Source: Prorocentrum cordatum
Taxonomy: Eukaryota > Sar > Dinophyceae > Prorocentrales > Prorocentraceae
DNA: 64,000 nt
Direction of reading: 5' to 3'
NCBI GenBank assembly: GCA_963575745.1
Contig: CAUYUJ010001370.1
Span: 62,001 to 126,000 of the forward strand
Notes under the pieces: model-generated
The model's input: the letters and a program-made list of their open reading frames with translations, nothing else
Databases searched by the model: none
What the model was told of the DNA's origin: nothing
Program-made: the position numbers and the translations under genes
Shown: one piece after another, positions 54,126 to 64,000 of the stretch
How positions within the stretch are numbered: position 1 is the first letter of the stretch
Layout of the letters: each line of letters starts with the position of its first letter

Positions 54126-54819
54126 GTAGGCAGCTGGTGAGCATGTGATTACGTCATCGGAAAAGCTACGTGAGGATGGGGTTCTGCGGGGGGCGCACTG
54201 GACCACCAAAGGAACCAACGCTTTCGCCACCCGTGGACCAGGGGAGATCGTGCGAGCTCCTGCGAGGCGGAAGGGGATGAGGAGGAGGAAGAGCAGGAGG
54301 AGGAGGAAGAGGAGGAGGAGGAGGAGGAGTGGAGATGGAGGGAAGGAGGAGAGAGGAGAAGGAAGAAGGAATGAGAAAGGAAGAGGAGGATGAGGAGGCG
54401 GAGGGGAAGAGGAAAGAGTTGGAGGAGGGAGGAGTTGGAGGAGGGAGGAGGTGGAGGAAGGAGGAGTTGGAGAGCTGTCAGAAGAGCCACTTCCGCCGCG
54501 GCACGCGGGCTCTCGCAGGCTGCAGCCTCTGGGCGGCGCTGGCCCGAGGCACGGGGTGCGGGGCCTCGCAGGGCGAGCACACGTCGGAGCAGAGCTTCCA
54601 GATTGGCGCCCTGACTCTGCATTCCATCAATCGGCGGTGAGCCCGGGGCGAGGCGAGGCGAGGCGCCGGTCAGTCGTCCCGAGGGGGGCGGCCCTACGAG
54701 AGCCCGGCGGTGGCGCCGGGGCGCCGAGAAAGAAGTGCACAGCGAGGGGGAAGGAGGGAGGAGGAGGAGGAGGAGGAAGAGGAGGAGGAGAAGGAGGAGG
54801 AGTAGGAGGAGGACCAGTG
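54126..54819. other. No gene seen; GGA-rich tracts
   Basis: Impure (GGA)n at about 54,255-54,475 and 54,745-54,815, separated by GC-rich sequence with open but unrecognisable frames on both strands. Confidence 0.6.
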
Positions 54820-55700
54820 TAAACCAAAGAGGGTTCAACGATGTTGGAATAAACCCTCCCTCCAAGCTCCCTCTTCACAGGCCCCTACAACGGCTCATTT
54901 TTACTGAGGGAACTGCCTTGTTGGAGGACAACTGCTTGAAGACCCTGAAGCATGCCAGCCAAAACATTGTTCTCGGGATTCCAACGCCACGGATGACCCT
55001 GACTGTTGCGTCTTGACGATCCTGAATCGCGCCAGAACGCCATTTTGGGGACTTGAACAATGCGAACCAACATAACTTGTGCATCCTCATAAGCCTGAAT
55101 CCGTCCAAAACACCTATGCTGGCTCGTTGATCATGGGAACCCGTGAAACTCTTGGAATTTGTTAGGGCGAATGTGCGCGGCGCTAAAGCAAGAGCCAAAC
55201 TTAGAAAATGAACCGCCCTCAATCAGTGAAGCTCTTGCAAAAAAAAACCAATGTGCACGGCGCTAAGGCGATAGCCACATTTTGAAAACGACTCGCGCTG
55301 AGGCGACAACCACATTTTGAAAACCAATCGCTCTCGACCCGTGAAACTCTTGCACATGTTTAAAACGAATGTGCGCGGCGCCAAGGCGAGAGCCACATGT
55401 TGTAGAGAAACCGCCCTCGATCCGCGAAACTCTTGCACATTTGTATTACGAATGTGCGCGGCGCTCAGGCGAGAGCCACATGTTGTAAAAGAACCGCCCT
55501 CACTCCGCGGAAGTCTAGCACATGTTTAAGACCAGTGTGCGCGGCACCAGAGCGAGAGCCACATTGTGAAAACGACTCGCACTCCATCCGTGAAGCTCTT
55601 GCACTTCCTTTAATACGAATGTGCGCGGCGCTCAGGCGAAGAGCCGCACTTTGGAAACGACCCGGCCTTCGTCCGTGGAACCGTTGCCGATGTTTCATCA
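54820..55700. repeat. Minisatellite of about 83 bp plus associated repeat (inverted relative to window start)
   Basis: At least four clear units and several degenerate ones. The core reads AATGTGCGCGGCGCTCAGGC, then GAGAGCCACATGTTG, and a Pro/Arg-type 'ccgccctc..ccgtgaaactcttgcac' joint separates cores. 54,830-55,060 matches the inverted complement of 300-550. Confidence 0.8.
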
Positions 55701-55799
55701 CCAGAGCCATACATAGCGAGGAGGTCTCAAGCGAAACGCCCGGCCCGCCCTGAAAACTGGCCTCGGGGTTCGACAGGGAGAAGTTATTTGCAAGGAAAA

Positions 55800-55918
55800 A
55801 GAATGGAGGAGGAGGAGGAGGAGGAGGAGGAGGAGGAGGAGAAGGGAGGAGGAGGAGGAGGAGGAGGAGGAGGAGGAAGAGGAGGAGAAGGGAGGAGGAG
55901 GAGGAGGAAGAGGGGGGG
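55800..55918. repeat. (GGA)n microsatellite
   Basis: About 115 bp of GGA/GAA units between 55,804 and 55,915, giving only Glu, Gly, Ser or Pro runs. Confidence 0.95.
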
Positions 55919-56089
55919 ACCCACCGGACATGCTTCCTTGTCCGTCGAACCCCGGGGCCCGTGGAGGGCCCCGAGACCCCGAGAAGGGCAAGAAACCTCG
56001 GGATCCGTTTCCCTCAGGACCCGCTTCCCCCCCGAGTCGAGCTTCGGGGGGTCTCCGTCACCACGGGCGGACGCGGCTCGGAATAGGAA

Positions 56090-56244
56090 GGCACCAACTA
56101 TACACCAACACCGATCCTGGCCAGGATCACCCTGGGCCCAGGATCGGTGTATACGCCCTCCTGCCTTGGGCAAGAAGGCATATACACCGATCATGGGCCC
56201 AGGGTGATCCTGGGCCAGGATCGGTGTTGGTGTATAGTTGGTGC
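56090..56244. repeat. 155-bp near-perfect fold-back
   Basis: Arms start GCACCAACTATACACCAAC and continue with CCGATCCTGGCCAGGATCACCC; the right arm is the complement with few differences. The 'gtctccgtcRccRcgggcgg' motif precedes it at 56,051 and recurs after it at 56,360. Distinct in sequence from the AAGGCTTCT fold-back family. Confidence 0.85.
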
Positions 56245-56534
56245 CCTCCGATCGGAAAGCTGGCCGGGGTGGCAGAACCCCGTGAAGGGCCGGCGGAGCG
56301 GCCTTGAGCTCTGCCTCGGCGGCGCGCAGAGAGGAAGGGGGGCAGCGCTTCGGGAGGTCTCCGTCGCCGCGGGCGGCCGCGACTCGGAAGAAGCTGGCCG
56401 GGCCGGGCCCCGCGTGTGAGGGGCTGGTTGAGCGGCTCTGAGCGGATCTTGTGGCCAGGGCAGGGGCCCGAGGTCTCGGGGGAGGGCTCTACAAGTCAGG
56501 GGTCGAACAAAACAACGTTCTGCGTTTTCGTATC

Positions 56535-56770
56535 CTTTTCGCTCTAGTCGGCGGCGAGCCCGGGGGGGAAGTGAGAGGGGGCGGGCCTTCGCAGAAGGCT
56601 CTGAAGTCCCGCGGCCTTCTGAGAAGGCTCCTGAGCCTTCCCCGGAGACGCAGAACACCTCCCAGAAGGCGCGAGGGCTTCTCAGAAATTCCGCTGCCTT
56701 CTGAGAAGGCCATCTCCTTCTCACTTCCCCCCTCGCTCGCCGCCGATCTGGGGCGTTCTAGAACGAAAGC
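56535..56770. repeat. Fold-back element, copy E
   Basis: Outer ends TTTCGCTCTAG..TCGGCGGCGAG and CTCGCCGCCGA..GTTCTAGAACGAAAG pair. The interior has several GCCTTCTGAGAAGGC palindromes. The CCTTCT/AGAAGG vocabulary and GC-rich ends link it to copies A-D, though it is the most diverged. Confidence 0.6.
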
Positions 56771-57204
56771 GGTCCGACGGACTGCCCCCAAACGGCGTCG
56801 TGGCCTAAACCCGAGTGCGTGATTGGCCTATGGTGAGCCCAGAACGAATGTTAAAACAGTGTTGAGGCGTGAATCCGAACGCGTGATTGGCCGATGGTGA
56901 GAATGAGAGCAACACGTAGACAAAGAGAAAACGATCGCGATCCACCAGATCACCAAAACAACATTGTAGTCAACGCAACGCCTGCCAGAAGTTCCAAGAA
57001 GGCCGGGGGCGTCTCACAAGGCTAGCTGCCCCGATACGCAACACGCAACACGCAGCGTTCTAACACGGCTCTCGACATGCAGACCGACAACGTAGGCCTG
57101 GCGCGATACGCTCTCCCAGACAAGGGCCAACACGCTGAGCCAACGCGCAACGTATTAACACGGACGTCTTGAGCACTGCACGTGTGGGGGAAACAACAGA
57201 GTGC
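56771..57204. other. No gene seen; short duplication
   Basis: 'gagtgcgtgattggcctatggtgag' (56,812) recurs as 'gaacgcgtgattggccgatggtgag' at 56,877 (both shown in part). No coding or RNA feature recognised. Confidence 0.5.
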
Positions 57205-57339
57205 CCATACCGCTACTCCCCGGACCTTTCCCGGGGTGCGTTCTGACCAGGATTTCGAGGCGCATCCAGCGGTGGCGACGAGAGCCTCCCAGGAGGCCCC
57301 CAAAAAGGGAGAACGAGGCATGGGCAGCGGTATCGGTAC
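57205..57339. mobile_element. Short TIR element family 3, copy 2
   Basis: Ends CCATACCGCTACTCC / GGCAGCGGTATCGGTAC. The interior matches 11,041-11,180 ('cccggggtgcgtt.tgaccag', 'gcggtggcgacgag'), so the two define a repeated TIR element of about 135-140 bp. Confidence 0.65.
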
Positions 57340-57519
57340 GTATCGGAGGTTGGGGGGTGAGACCGCAGTGGAACGGAGACCCCCAACCGGGAAATCGTTT
57401 CGTTTCGTTCGTGTCGTGCGTGCGGGCGAGGCGAGGGCGCGCGAGAGGAATAAACCCGCCGTTGCTAGGGCGAAGTCAAGACAAATGATTCTCCCCCTCC
57501 CGCCCGTCCGACGGTGGCT

Positions 57520-58045
57520 CACGGTGTCCCGCGGTGTCCCGTGGTGTCCCGTGGCGTCAGCCGTTGCTAGGGCGAAGTCAAGACAAATGATTCTTCCTCG
57601 CCCGCCCGTCCGTCCGTCTGTCCGGCGGTGGCTCGCGGTGTCCCGCGGTGTCCCGTGGTGTCCCGTTGAGTGAGATCGATAGTGAGATCGATAGTGAGAT
57701 CGATAGTGAGATCGATGTGGTGCCCTGAGGTGTCCCGTAGTGTCTCGTTGAGTGATATCGATAGTGGGATCGACAGATGTCCCGTGGTGTCCCGCGGTGT
57801 CCCATGGTGTCCCGTTGAGTGAGATCGATAGTGAGCTCGATGTGGTGTCCCGAGGTGTCCCGTGGTGTACTATGGTGTCCTATGGTGTCCCGTTGAATGA
57901 AATCGATAGTTAGATCGATAATGGGACCGATAGTGAGATCGAGAAGTGTCCCGCGGTGTCCCGAAGTGTCCCCCAAAAAATGAGATCGATAGTGAGATCG
58001 ATAGTGAGATCGACAGGTGACCCGTGGTGCCCCGTGGAGTGAGAC
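57520..58045. repeat. Composite tandem array of GTGTCCCGYG and GAGATCGATAGT units
   Basis: Two unrelated short units, a 10-mer (gtgtcccgtg) and a 12-mer (gagatcgatagt), are each tandemly repeated and alternate in blocks over about 500 bp. A 'gttgctagggcgaagtcaagac' duplication (57,463 and 57,565; in part) flanks the array start. Confidence 0.85.
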
Positions 58046-58479
58046 CCCCCTCTCTCCCCCCCCCCACAACCTCCTGATCACCCGAAGGGTGGTCGTATGG
58101 GCACCTGCTCCTCCCCTGCACGTGCTGCGTCGCAGCGCGTGCCTGCCAGGGCAGCGGAGCTCACACGGACCCGGAGGCCTCCGAGGAGGCTCCCCCCCCC
58201 CCGAAGGGCGGGAGGGCTCCTCGGAGGCCCCCGCGCGCCCTCTCCTCGGGGGAAGAGGCCGGGCCCCCCCGCGCTGGCCCCTTGCGCACGCCGCCGGAGG
58301 TCATGCGACGCACCACCGCCCCCGCCAGCCCATCTAGAGAGGATGCCCAGGAGGACGCCTCGGATGACCTGTCATGCAACCAACTACGGGAGCATGGGCC
58401 AATCATGTGGGCCCAGCTCGTTTACCGTGGATTCCCAGGGGAAAAAGAGACGGAAAACAGAGCGGGCCAAGGAAACTCA
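58046..58479. other. Region downstream of the non-LTR element; no gene seen
   Basis: Possibly 3' UTR of the retrotransposon followed by flanking DNA. Contains a GGAGGCCTCCGAGGAGGC-type palindromic patch at about 58,170-58,235. No poly(A) or tandem tail marking the 3' end of the element could be identified. Confidence 0.35.
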
Positions 58480-59394
58480 TCAAAACAGTTTGATCGGCAG
58501 GCCATTCTTGGGGTTCTTACCCGCCTTGATGGCCTTAGTGGCATGCCGCTGCTTATACAGTGTGGGGGGGTGCTGAGAAGGGCCCAGACAGCAGCCTCCA
58601 AGCTTCGAGTGCCCCGCACGCCCAGCATTAAGCTGGTACGACCCACGCAAAGTGCAAACCATTGCACCAAGATTCGATAGAATACGGTGGCCATCTAACT
58701 CTACGATGTCGTCTGCACACTGCTGCGGAGCCCCCGAAGGACCAGGAACGACAGGGTCTTCGGGTGGGCTGAGCTCCTGCGCTAGACCTAGCGCAACGTT
58801 GACCGCCTCACTCCTGTAAGGCAATGCGCGCTGCAATACAACATCATTGCGAGCCTGGAGCTTTTGTTGCTCTGTGGGCTCACACTTAGCATAATTACTG
58901 GTACCCGCAACGAGTTTCAACAAACTGGCTGGGGTCCGAGCCGTGGCCAAACAAGTCTTGCACTGCCAGACCCCAGGACTGCGGATGACCACCTCATGCA
59001 CACGCAATCCTACATGCTGTACAGGTATCGGGGGGCCACCTAACTTGAGCCTCTCGGGTCTACTGCTGGTGGAGTCCCTGGTGATGAGCTTAGCAGCCGC
59101 CCAGGAGAAGAACTTAGCATTCAACTTCTCTTGACTCAGCCTGGCCTCGAACATTTGGACCGTCGATTTGTGCACAGCATGCATGTTGGCCCCCTCCCTT
59201 GCGAAAAAATCCGCCCACATGTTCCCGAGCAGAAATTCAAACGGGAGGGTGCCGAAGTGTACCTCCAGGTAACTCTCGATCGTGATGTGCGCAGGCGTCC
59301 AGCAAGCTCTGGGCCGACGCTTGTCGTCAGCTGCATGAAAGATGTGCCTCCAGATGTCTGCGTATGTCGAATTCGCATCTTCCTGGTCGTGGTG
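58480..59394 (-). pseudogene. Non-LTR retrotransposon ORF2, part downstream of the in-frame TAG
   Basis: In the same frame as the upstream ORF2 and directly after its TAG. It completes the RNase H domain with 'NMWADFFAREGA', which carries the last catalytic Asp region, followed by a C-terminal tail with a Cys cluster ('WQCKTC..YAKC', possible zinc site) and ends at 58,480. The open frame of about 304 codons argues that the TAG is recent. Confidence 0.8.
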
Positions 59395-62300
59395 CTAGGA
59401 GTTCACTTCTGCTGCCAGGCTCTGGAGATCTGTCACCAGTAGGTCCACAGCAGGTAAAAGCCTGAGTGCCATGAGGAAAGCCATTCGCTCCGATCTCCCG
59501 ACCGTTTGTATCGGACCCTCGAGGGGCCCATATGCAGCACGAACAGGTAGCCCGTTGTCCCCCATGACGACGAAAGACCACCCACATCGACGAATCTCAG
59601 GCCACGCAGGGGCCAGCCCCGAACCATCAGAGAAAACCAAAGAGCTCCAGGAACTTCTGTCAGACTCCCAGTCACCCCAGCAGACGTACTGCAACTTGAA
59701 CTCCACATACGGTGGGATGAGAGGGCTCACTGGTATGCCTACTGCCGTGGCAAGACAATCCCAGTCGGGCTCTCCAAGGGCCTTCTGTCCAGGCTCCCTT
59801 AGCATATCATATGTGTACTGCATATCAGTGTTCCAGTCGAGATCGGGCTCCTCAGGCAGGTCATCGTAAAAACTAGGACAGCAAAAGAACTCGTGTCCAA
59901 TGGTCGATTGCTCCGCTGCGCAGTAGATGCAGGCAGGGGGGATCTGGCACCCTTTGGCAGCCAGTCTGGAACGTGACCAAATAGAGCCGGACCACAGTGC
60001 ACGAAGCGCGCCTGCAAAACGTGGGTGCCTGACCACTGCCTTCTTAGCACCAATACATATCCTCATAGCTCTCATCCATACGACCTCATCCCCATAACAT
60101 ACCTCCTTGTGATGTGTAAGTACACGCATGCCTTGCCATCGCTCGATACCTTGCCTGACCAACTCCAGCACGTCCTTGGGACGGAGCTGAAGGAGGTCAA
60201 ACGTGTGACCTAGGTCGCTGAAGATCCCCGTGGCGGAATACATGCCCCATCCTATCCTCCTCAAAGACATCCATACTACAGCAGTGGGCCCCCTTGCCGA
60301 GGTCCAAGAGGCCTTAATCTTTAGCCCCTCATCCACCTTCATCCAGGCCCTCTGCAGTCTCCCAAGGCAAACTCTGTTGTCCCAGACGAAGCTGCAGTAG
60401 GCCTTCAGGGGGTCCATGGTGGCATTGTATATTGGGTCGTACTTGGCGTCAGCCTGCGTAGCCAGATATACAGTGAGAGAAGAAACTGCCGTCGAACGGC
60501 CACATAACATGCCAGCAACCGAGCGTAAACGGGCAAGCTCTTGGTCGCTGACTCCTGATACAGTCGCGCCGTGCGCAGCAGCTGGAAGGAGTCCTGTTCT
60601 CCAGATCGCGGTGACTCTGTTGCCAGCCGCCTTCTGGAGCATAATAAGCCTTGGGAGCCTGTCCTGCAAGCCCTTCATCCTAGCCTTAGCTTGTTTCCTC
60701 ACAGGAACTGGCCCGCTGAGCTCATGCCCAAGATTTCGGACCCACTTCTTGCTTTTGAGGTTGATCCTTGAGGCCAACTTGCGGAACCCCTGGTGCCCCT
60801 TCCTAGTGTTGGAGACCCAGCCAGATTTCTTGACCTGCAGCAGGAGCCCCAACTTGGCCGAATCCTTGACGAAGCTCTGGATCCCCAAGAACAACTCAGC
60901 CGAAGAAGTCCCCGACGGCCCAATCCATTGGAACGTGCTGTCATCCACGAGCGCTCTCGGGGTCACGTTGGGGGCTACCTGGTGCACCTTCATGAGGGCC
61001 CTGTAGGTGAGGATGGTGAGGGGGGTGGTGGCGTGGGTGCAGCCTGCGAGGATGCCCTGGTACACCACCACCTGCTTGCTCCAACATCCAAACGCCTTTA
61101 TAACCCTTGGCTGGGAATACGAGTTGATTAGCATCCATATCAAACGAAGAGGGAACCCCAGGCACCTGGCTTCATCAAGCAATGCAGGGAACAGCACTGT
61201 CTCGAAACACTTCCACATATCGAGAAACACCGTGACTGAACTCTCTCCCAGAGAAGCAGCAATCTCCGCCTCTAGGTTGTGCGCAAACGCGGAATAGCTG
61301 GAAGAGTGTCCCCTCCTGTTGCCCCAAATACAAGGGCTCCCATGCTGAACAATCCATGTTCTTGAAATCGGGCGCCTTGCTCGCGCCCACAAACGTACTA
61401 AGCTCTCTACTAAAGTGATCAGCCGCGTGCCTCCATCGGGCTTGGCAAGCCTAACCATCTCGTTGACTATTCTCTGTGTCGGCCAGTACAGCATCCGCTC
61501 GCATGCGTGGTCCAGTGTGCAGAGCGCCAACAAGCCAGCATCAGAGAGGAAGAAGAATGCACGAGGGTGCAGCCTCGTCGGCCCAGTGGCCGTCGTCCAA
61601 GAGAACGCGAGAGCTGCCCTGGACAAGTCTTCTGGCCGAAGCGGGGGAAGATCCTCCCATGTATGCGCATCACTAGGTAATGGTGGCTCACGCTGCCCAT
61701 GACAGGACCATACCTCATGCCAGACATCCATTTCCCTGTCGGCCATCTGGTACAGCTGCATTCTGTCAGTGTGCGCCACAGCTGCCTCCAACGCCTTGAC
61801 CTTAGACGTGCGATGCGCAGGGCCTGCGCCTTTCTTGAACGCCATGTCGATCCAAGACTTCCAGCTGTCCTCCACCTTCTTTTTATGCTCCTGGTGAACT
61901 TCATCAGCACGCTCGACTATGCGGTATACCTGCTGCTCGAAGTCGTCTCTCCCTAGCAAGGCGATGCCATCTAGGAAGAATCTCTGAGTCTCCTCATCCA
62001 GGTGACTCCACATGTGGTACTGCTGCCCCACTATCTTGAGCAAGAAGCGATCTGTGTCCACTAGCGAACGAGCCAATCTGTCAATGGGATTCAGTCTCGC
62101 TGATGCTCGCTGCCTCCTGGACTGCGTTCTGCCAGGATTCCCTGGATCCTCACGTGGCCTCGAGGCTGGCGCAGTCGTCGCGGTCGCCGTCGTAGTACCC
62201 GTAGGCCCTCTACCAGGGGCAGAGACATCACTGGTCGCAGTTGCAGTACACGGCGCCATCAGCCCTCCAGCGATACCACCGCACGGGGTCACTGAGCTGA

Positions 62301-63690
62301 GAGCCGCGGACATGCGCGGATCAGCAGAGGACACGCGCCGCGGGGCAGTCTCGTCCTTCATAGGGCGTAAGCTGCATGACCCACTCGTAGGTGCCCTCTG
62401 TGATCTCGATCTGCTGGTGACCGTCATCCAGTTGTCGTCTGCCTCTGATTCCTCTCTCATAGGAGCTGCAGCTGCAGGCGCCAAGGATGGCTGTCGGCTG
62501 GTCCAGGGCGAGCTGTAATTAGGAAGGTGAAATTCGCCCGCACGCCTATCATCACGCACAGCTTCCTGCACCAATTTGATCCAGAAGGCTCGCACTCTCA
62601 TGAGATGTTTCGCCCATCTGGCCGCAGCCAGCCAAGCTAAGGCGTTCGGCCCAAGGCCTCCCGCCTCACGCTTGGGGGTCCAGTGTGCTTCGACAAACTT
62701 GGTGTCCCTCGGGCCCGCTCTGCCCCTGTACGGAGCAGCCTCATCATCAACCACGTCGTATATGTTGAGTATCTCAAATTCCACTCCAGTAATAACTGCG
62801 CCCCAAGCCACCTTGAGCGCGTCGTCGTCATGAGCACGTAGAATGGTGTCCATCACATGATCCCAGTTCATAGGATAACGCGAACAACCTTGCTTGGGTA
62901 GCTTTGGTAACTGCTTGGGCTCAACAGGGACCCTTAGCCAGATCTTCTTGGGCTCAGCACGAATCGAAAGAACAACGGGTGCATGCGTGGGTAACCCTGC
63001 AGCCGCCAACACATATGGTGGCTCAATGATTGCGGCCAACTTGGAGTGAACCATAAAGTAATCATAAATCTTGCCCTCAGCCGAGTTGGTGGTGCGACAT
63101 GTGACTTGCGAAGGTACCATCATCAATGCATTCGTCTGCGCCACCCACTCCTGTGCTCCAATCAAATCCGCACTCATATTAAAGTCACCTCCAATGACCC
63201 AGGGCCGATTTGCTGCATTGAGGCGGCCTACGTGTTGCGCCACCTTGTGTAGGATCATAAGGTTGTAGTCATTCAGGTCCACGGAGTCCTGCAAGTAGAG
63301 GGATATGACAACTAACCCACTCTTGAGGCCCCAGTTGACCTGGGCTGCCACAGCCCGAGAGGGCACAATCTCAGGGTCTTTGGGCAGTGGTGGCGCCGTG
63401 ATCGTGATAAAACTCGGCGTGATCACTGCAACCCCCGCTGAGAGCCCGTCAGCTGCCGTGCGCTTGGCCGCCGAGAAGATGCCGTGGTAGCCCGTGCACT
63501 TCAGCTTGTACTGCAGGCTGGGCAACATTGATCCATCTGACTTGTGCTCTTGAACCAATATCACCGCATCTGTGGCCTGCTCCGCATATCGTAGCAAGGG
63601 GCCAGCTGCATCAGTATTGACCGTGACAATCTGACCCTTGATCTTAGAATCGGAATACGTCATCTTAACCAGTAAAGTGAACATCATCAT
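59395..63690 (-). CDS. Non-LTR (LINE-type) retrotransposon ORF2: AP-like endonuclease, reverse transcriptase, partial RNase H
   Basis: The start is chosen at the ATG-ATG-ATG at 63,690, 23 nt after the stop of ORF1. The frame is open further upstream but there overlaps ORF1. The endonuclease (EEP family) has 'VQEHK', 'GGDFNMS' (D169), 'DYFMVH' and 'LPTHAPV'; the usual S-D-H is T-H, so the Asp of that motif is missing. After a basic linker comes the RT: 'KPDGGTRLI', motif A 'FLDMWKCFE' (D824), motif B 'QGILAGCTHATTPL', motif C 'ALVDDSTF' (D916, D917). RNase H starts at 'VFSDGSG' (D1355), has 'GRSERMAF' and 'LVTDLQS', and is cut by TAG at 59,395. This order (endonuclease-RT-RNase H) is that of I/Jockey/Tad-like or related clades. 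One more codon change would restore the full ORF of about 1736 codons. Confidence 0.88.
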   Translation of the reverse strand: MMMFTLLVKMTYSDSKIKGQIVTVNTDAAGPLLRYAEQATDAVILVQEHKSDGSMLPSLQYKLKCTGYHGIFSAAKRTAADGLSAGVAVITPSFITITAPPLPKDPEIVPSRAVAAQVNWGLKSGLVVISLYLQDSVDLNDYNLMILHKVAQHVGRLNAANRPWVIGGDFNMSADLIGAQEWVAQTNALMMVPSQVTCRTTNSAEGKIYDYFMVHSKLAAIIEPPYVLAAAGLPTHAPVVLSIRAEPKKIWLRVPVEPKQLPKLPKQGCSRYPMNWDHVMDTILRAHDDDALKVAWGAVITGVEFEILNIYDVVDDEAAPYRGRAGPRDTKFVEAHWTPKREAGGLGPNALAWLAAARWAKHLMRVRAFWIKLVQEAVRDDRRAGEFHLPNYSSPWTSRQPSLAPAAAAPMREESEADDNWMTVTSRSRSQRAPTSGSCSLRPMKDETAPRRVSSADPRMSAALSSVTPCGGIAGGLMAPCTATATSDVSAPGRGPTGTTTATATTAPASRPREDPGNPGRTQSRRQRASARLNPIDRLARSLVDTDRFLLKIVGQQYHMWSHLDEETQRFFLDGIALLGRDDFEQQVYRIVERADEVHQEHKKKVEDSWKSWIDMAFKKGAGPAHRTSKVKALEAAVAHTDRMQLYQMADREMDVWHEVWSCHGQREPPLPSDAHTWEDLPPLRPEDLSRAALAFSWTTATGPTRLHPRAFFFLSDAGLLALCTLDHACERMLYWPTQRIVNEMVRLAKPDGGTRLITLVESLVRLWARARRPISRTWIVQHGSPCIWGNRRGHSSSYSAFAHNLEAEIAASLGESSVTVFLDMWKCFETVLFPALLDEARCLGFPLRLIWMLINSYSQPRVIKAFGCWSKQVVVYQGILAGCTHATTPLTILTYRALMKVHQVAPNVTPRALVDDSTFQWIGPSGTSSAELFLGIQSFVKDSAKLGLLLQVKKSGWVSNTRKGHQGFRKLASRINLKSKKWVRNLGHELSGPVPVRKQAKARMKGLQDRLPRLIMLQKAAGNRVTAIWRTGLLPAAAHGATVSGVSDQELARLRSVAGMLCGRSTAVSSLTVYLATQADAKYDPIYNATMDPLKAYCSFVWDNRVCLGRLQRAWMKVDEGLKIKASWTSARGPTAVVWMSLRRIGWGMYSATGIFSDLGHTFDLLQLRPKDVLELVRQGIERWQGMRVLTHHKEVCYGDEVVWMRAMRICIGAKKAVVRHPRFAGALRALWSGSIWSRSRLAAKGCQIPPACIYCAAEQSTIGHEFFCCPSFYDDLPEEPDLDWNTDMQYTYDMLREPGQKALGEPDWDCLATAVGIPVSPLIPPYVEFKLQYVCWGDWESDRSSWSSLVFSDGSGLAPAWPEIRRCGWSFVVMGDNGLPVRAAYGPLEGPIQTVGRSERMAFLMALRLLPAVDLLVTDLQSLAAEVNS

Positions 63691-63712
63691 GGCGTGGACT
63701 GGCCTCCTTGGC

Positions 63713-64000
63713 CTAGTAGGCCTGGAAGCCTGGCCCTTTCCTCTGCTTGGCACGCTGCTCCAGCTTGCAGAGTCGATTGGCCGCGTCACGCATCTCCTCC
63801 AGAGTCGTGGGCACCTCCTGACCCGCCTCCGCCAGGTAAGGCCGCAATACATCTTCGGTTGCCTCCCTGATAGGTACCAGAGGAGCTTCGTCATCAGCAA
63901 GTGACTCATTGTCCAGCATCTCAGGAACTGCATGGTGTCGAGTCGCTCCCACTGGTTGCAACCGAGCATTCGTGATAATCTGAGGCAGTGCTTGAGCCAC
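63713..64000 (-). CDS. Non-LTR retrotransposon ORF1, C-terminal end (partial)
   Basis: The frame enters from beyond the window and ends in TAG at 63,713, encoding an acidic/helical segment ('REATEDVLRPYLAEAGQEV', 'TLEEMRDAANRLCKLEQRAK'). The balanced composition and position just before ORF2 fit the end of an ORF1/gag-like protein. No nucleic-acid-binding motif is visible in this part. Confidence 0.6.
   Translation of the reverse strand: MAQALPQIITNARLQPVGATRHHAVPEMLDNESLADDEAPLVPIREATEDVLRPYLAEAGQEVPTTLEEMRDAANRLCKLEQRAKQRKGPGFQAY

Noticed and set aside
53296-54230. Thr-, Leu-, Tyr- and Val-rich frames over the right AGT array
   Set aside because: Same reason as the left array: repeat-derived open frames only.
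55200-55700. tRNA or other structured RNA genes in the 83-bp repeat units
   Set aside because: No cloverleaf, no A/B box pair and no conserved stem across units. It behaves as a plain minisatellite.
63691-63969. Start of the non-LTR ORF2 at the upstream ATG (63,969)
   Set aside because: Residues before 63,690 are Arg/Trp/Cys-rich and overlap the better-looking ORF1 end in another frame. The triple ATG at 63,690 just after the ORF1 stop is a better start.

Overview
The window looks like a transposon-rich piece of a dinoflagellate nuclear genome. This is inferred from several things: intron-containing genes with at least one GC-AG intron, very sparse coding sequence, kilobase-scale (AGT)n and (GGA/TCC)n microsatellites, many short terminal-inverted-repeat (TIR) elements, and retrotransposon domain sets of the kind reported from dinoflagellates. 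All credible coding sequence is on the minus strand.

Layout. 1-13.5 kb holds no gene I can support; it is microsatellites plus repeated copies of TIR and fold-back elements. 13.5-14.8 kb is a decayed Copia RT/RNase H fragment. 18.3-24.1 kb carries exons of a minus-strand gene of unknown function (possibly two genes). 24.3-24.7 kb is a 32-bp minisatellite. 25.0-29.1 kb is a two-exon gene joining a hAT-transposase-like region to an acidic linker and a PHD-like zinc finger. 29.9-30.6 kb is a small coiled-coil gene. 30.8-35.5 kb is repeats, ending in a 1.3-kb AGT array.

35,585-51,951 is a complete, apparently very young, giant (16.4 kb) Ty1/Copia-type LTR retrotransposon on the minus strand. Its 285-bp LTRs look identical, it has a perfectly placed initiator-Met-tRNA-type primer binding site, and it has a candidate 5-bp target duplication. 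Its two ORFs (3077 and 2132 codons) lie in the same frame, separated by one UGA followed by CGG and then 66 open codons, so a readthrough polyprotein of about 5277 codons is possible. ORF1 has two N-terminal hydrophobic segments, a gag-like helical region, a CCHC knuckle, a domain resembling RNA 2'-phosphotransferase (Tpt1/KptA) with the R-H-R-R tetrad present, a RING-H2 finger and a retropepsin. ORF2 has methyltransferase-like regions, integrase, RT and RNase H. The element is studded with 14-nt hairpins (GCGGG-N4-CCCGC and compensated variants) lying in all three reading frames.

52-58 kb is again repeats: a second AGT array, a ~83-bp minisatellite family also found inverted at the window start, and fold-backs. 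58.5-64 kb is a non-LTR retrotransposon (ORF1 end, endonuclease/RT/RNase H ORF2) whose RNase H is interrupted by one in-frame TAG; its 5' part lies outside the window.

Two of the inferred introns contain strong inverted repeats. In one, a hairpin arm coincides with the splice donor, as expected of introner elements (transposons that create introns).
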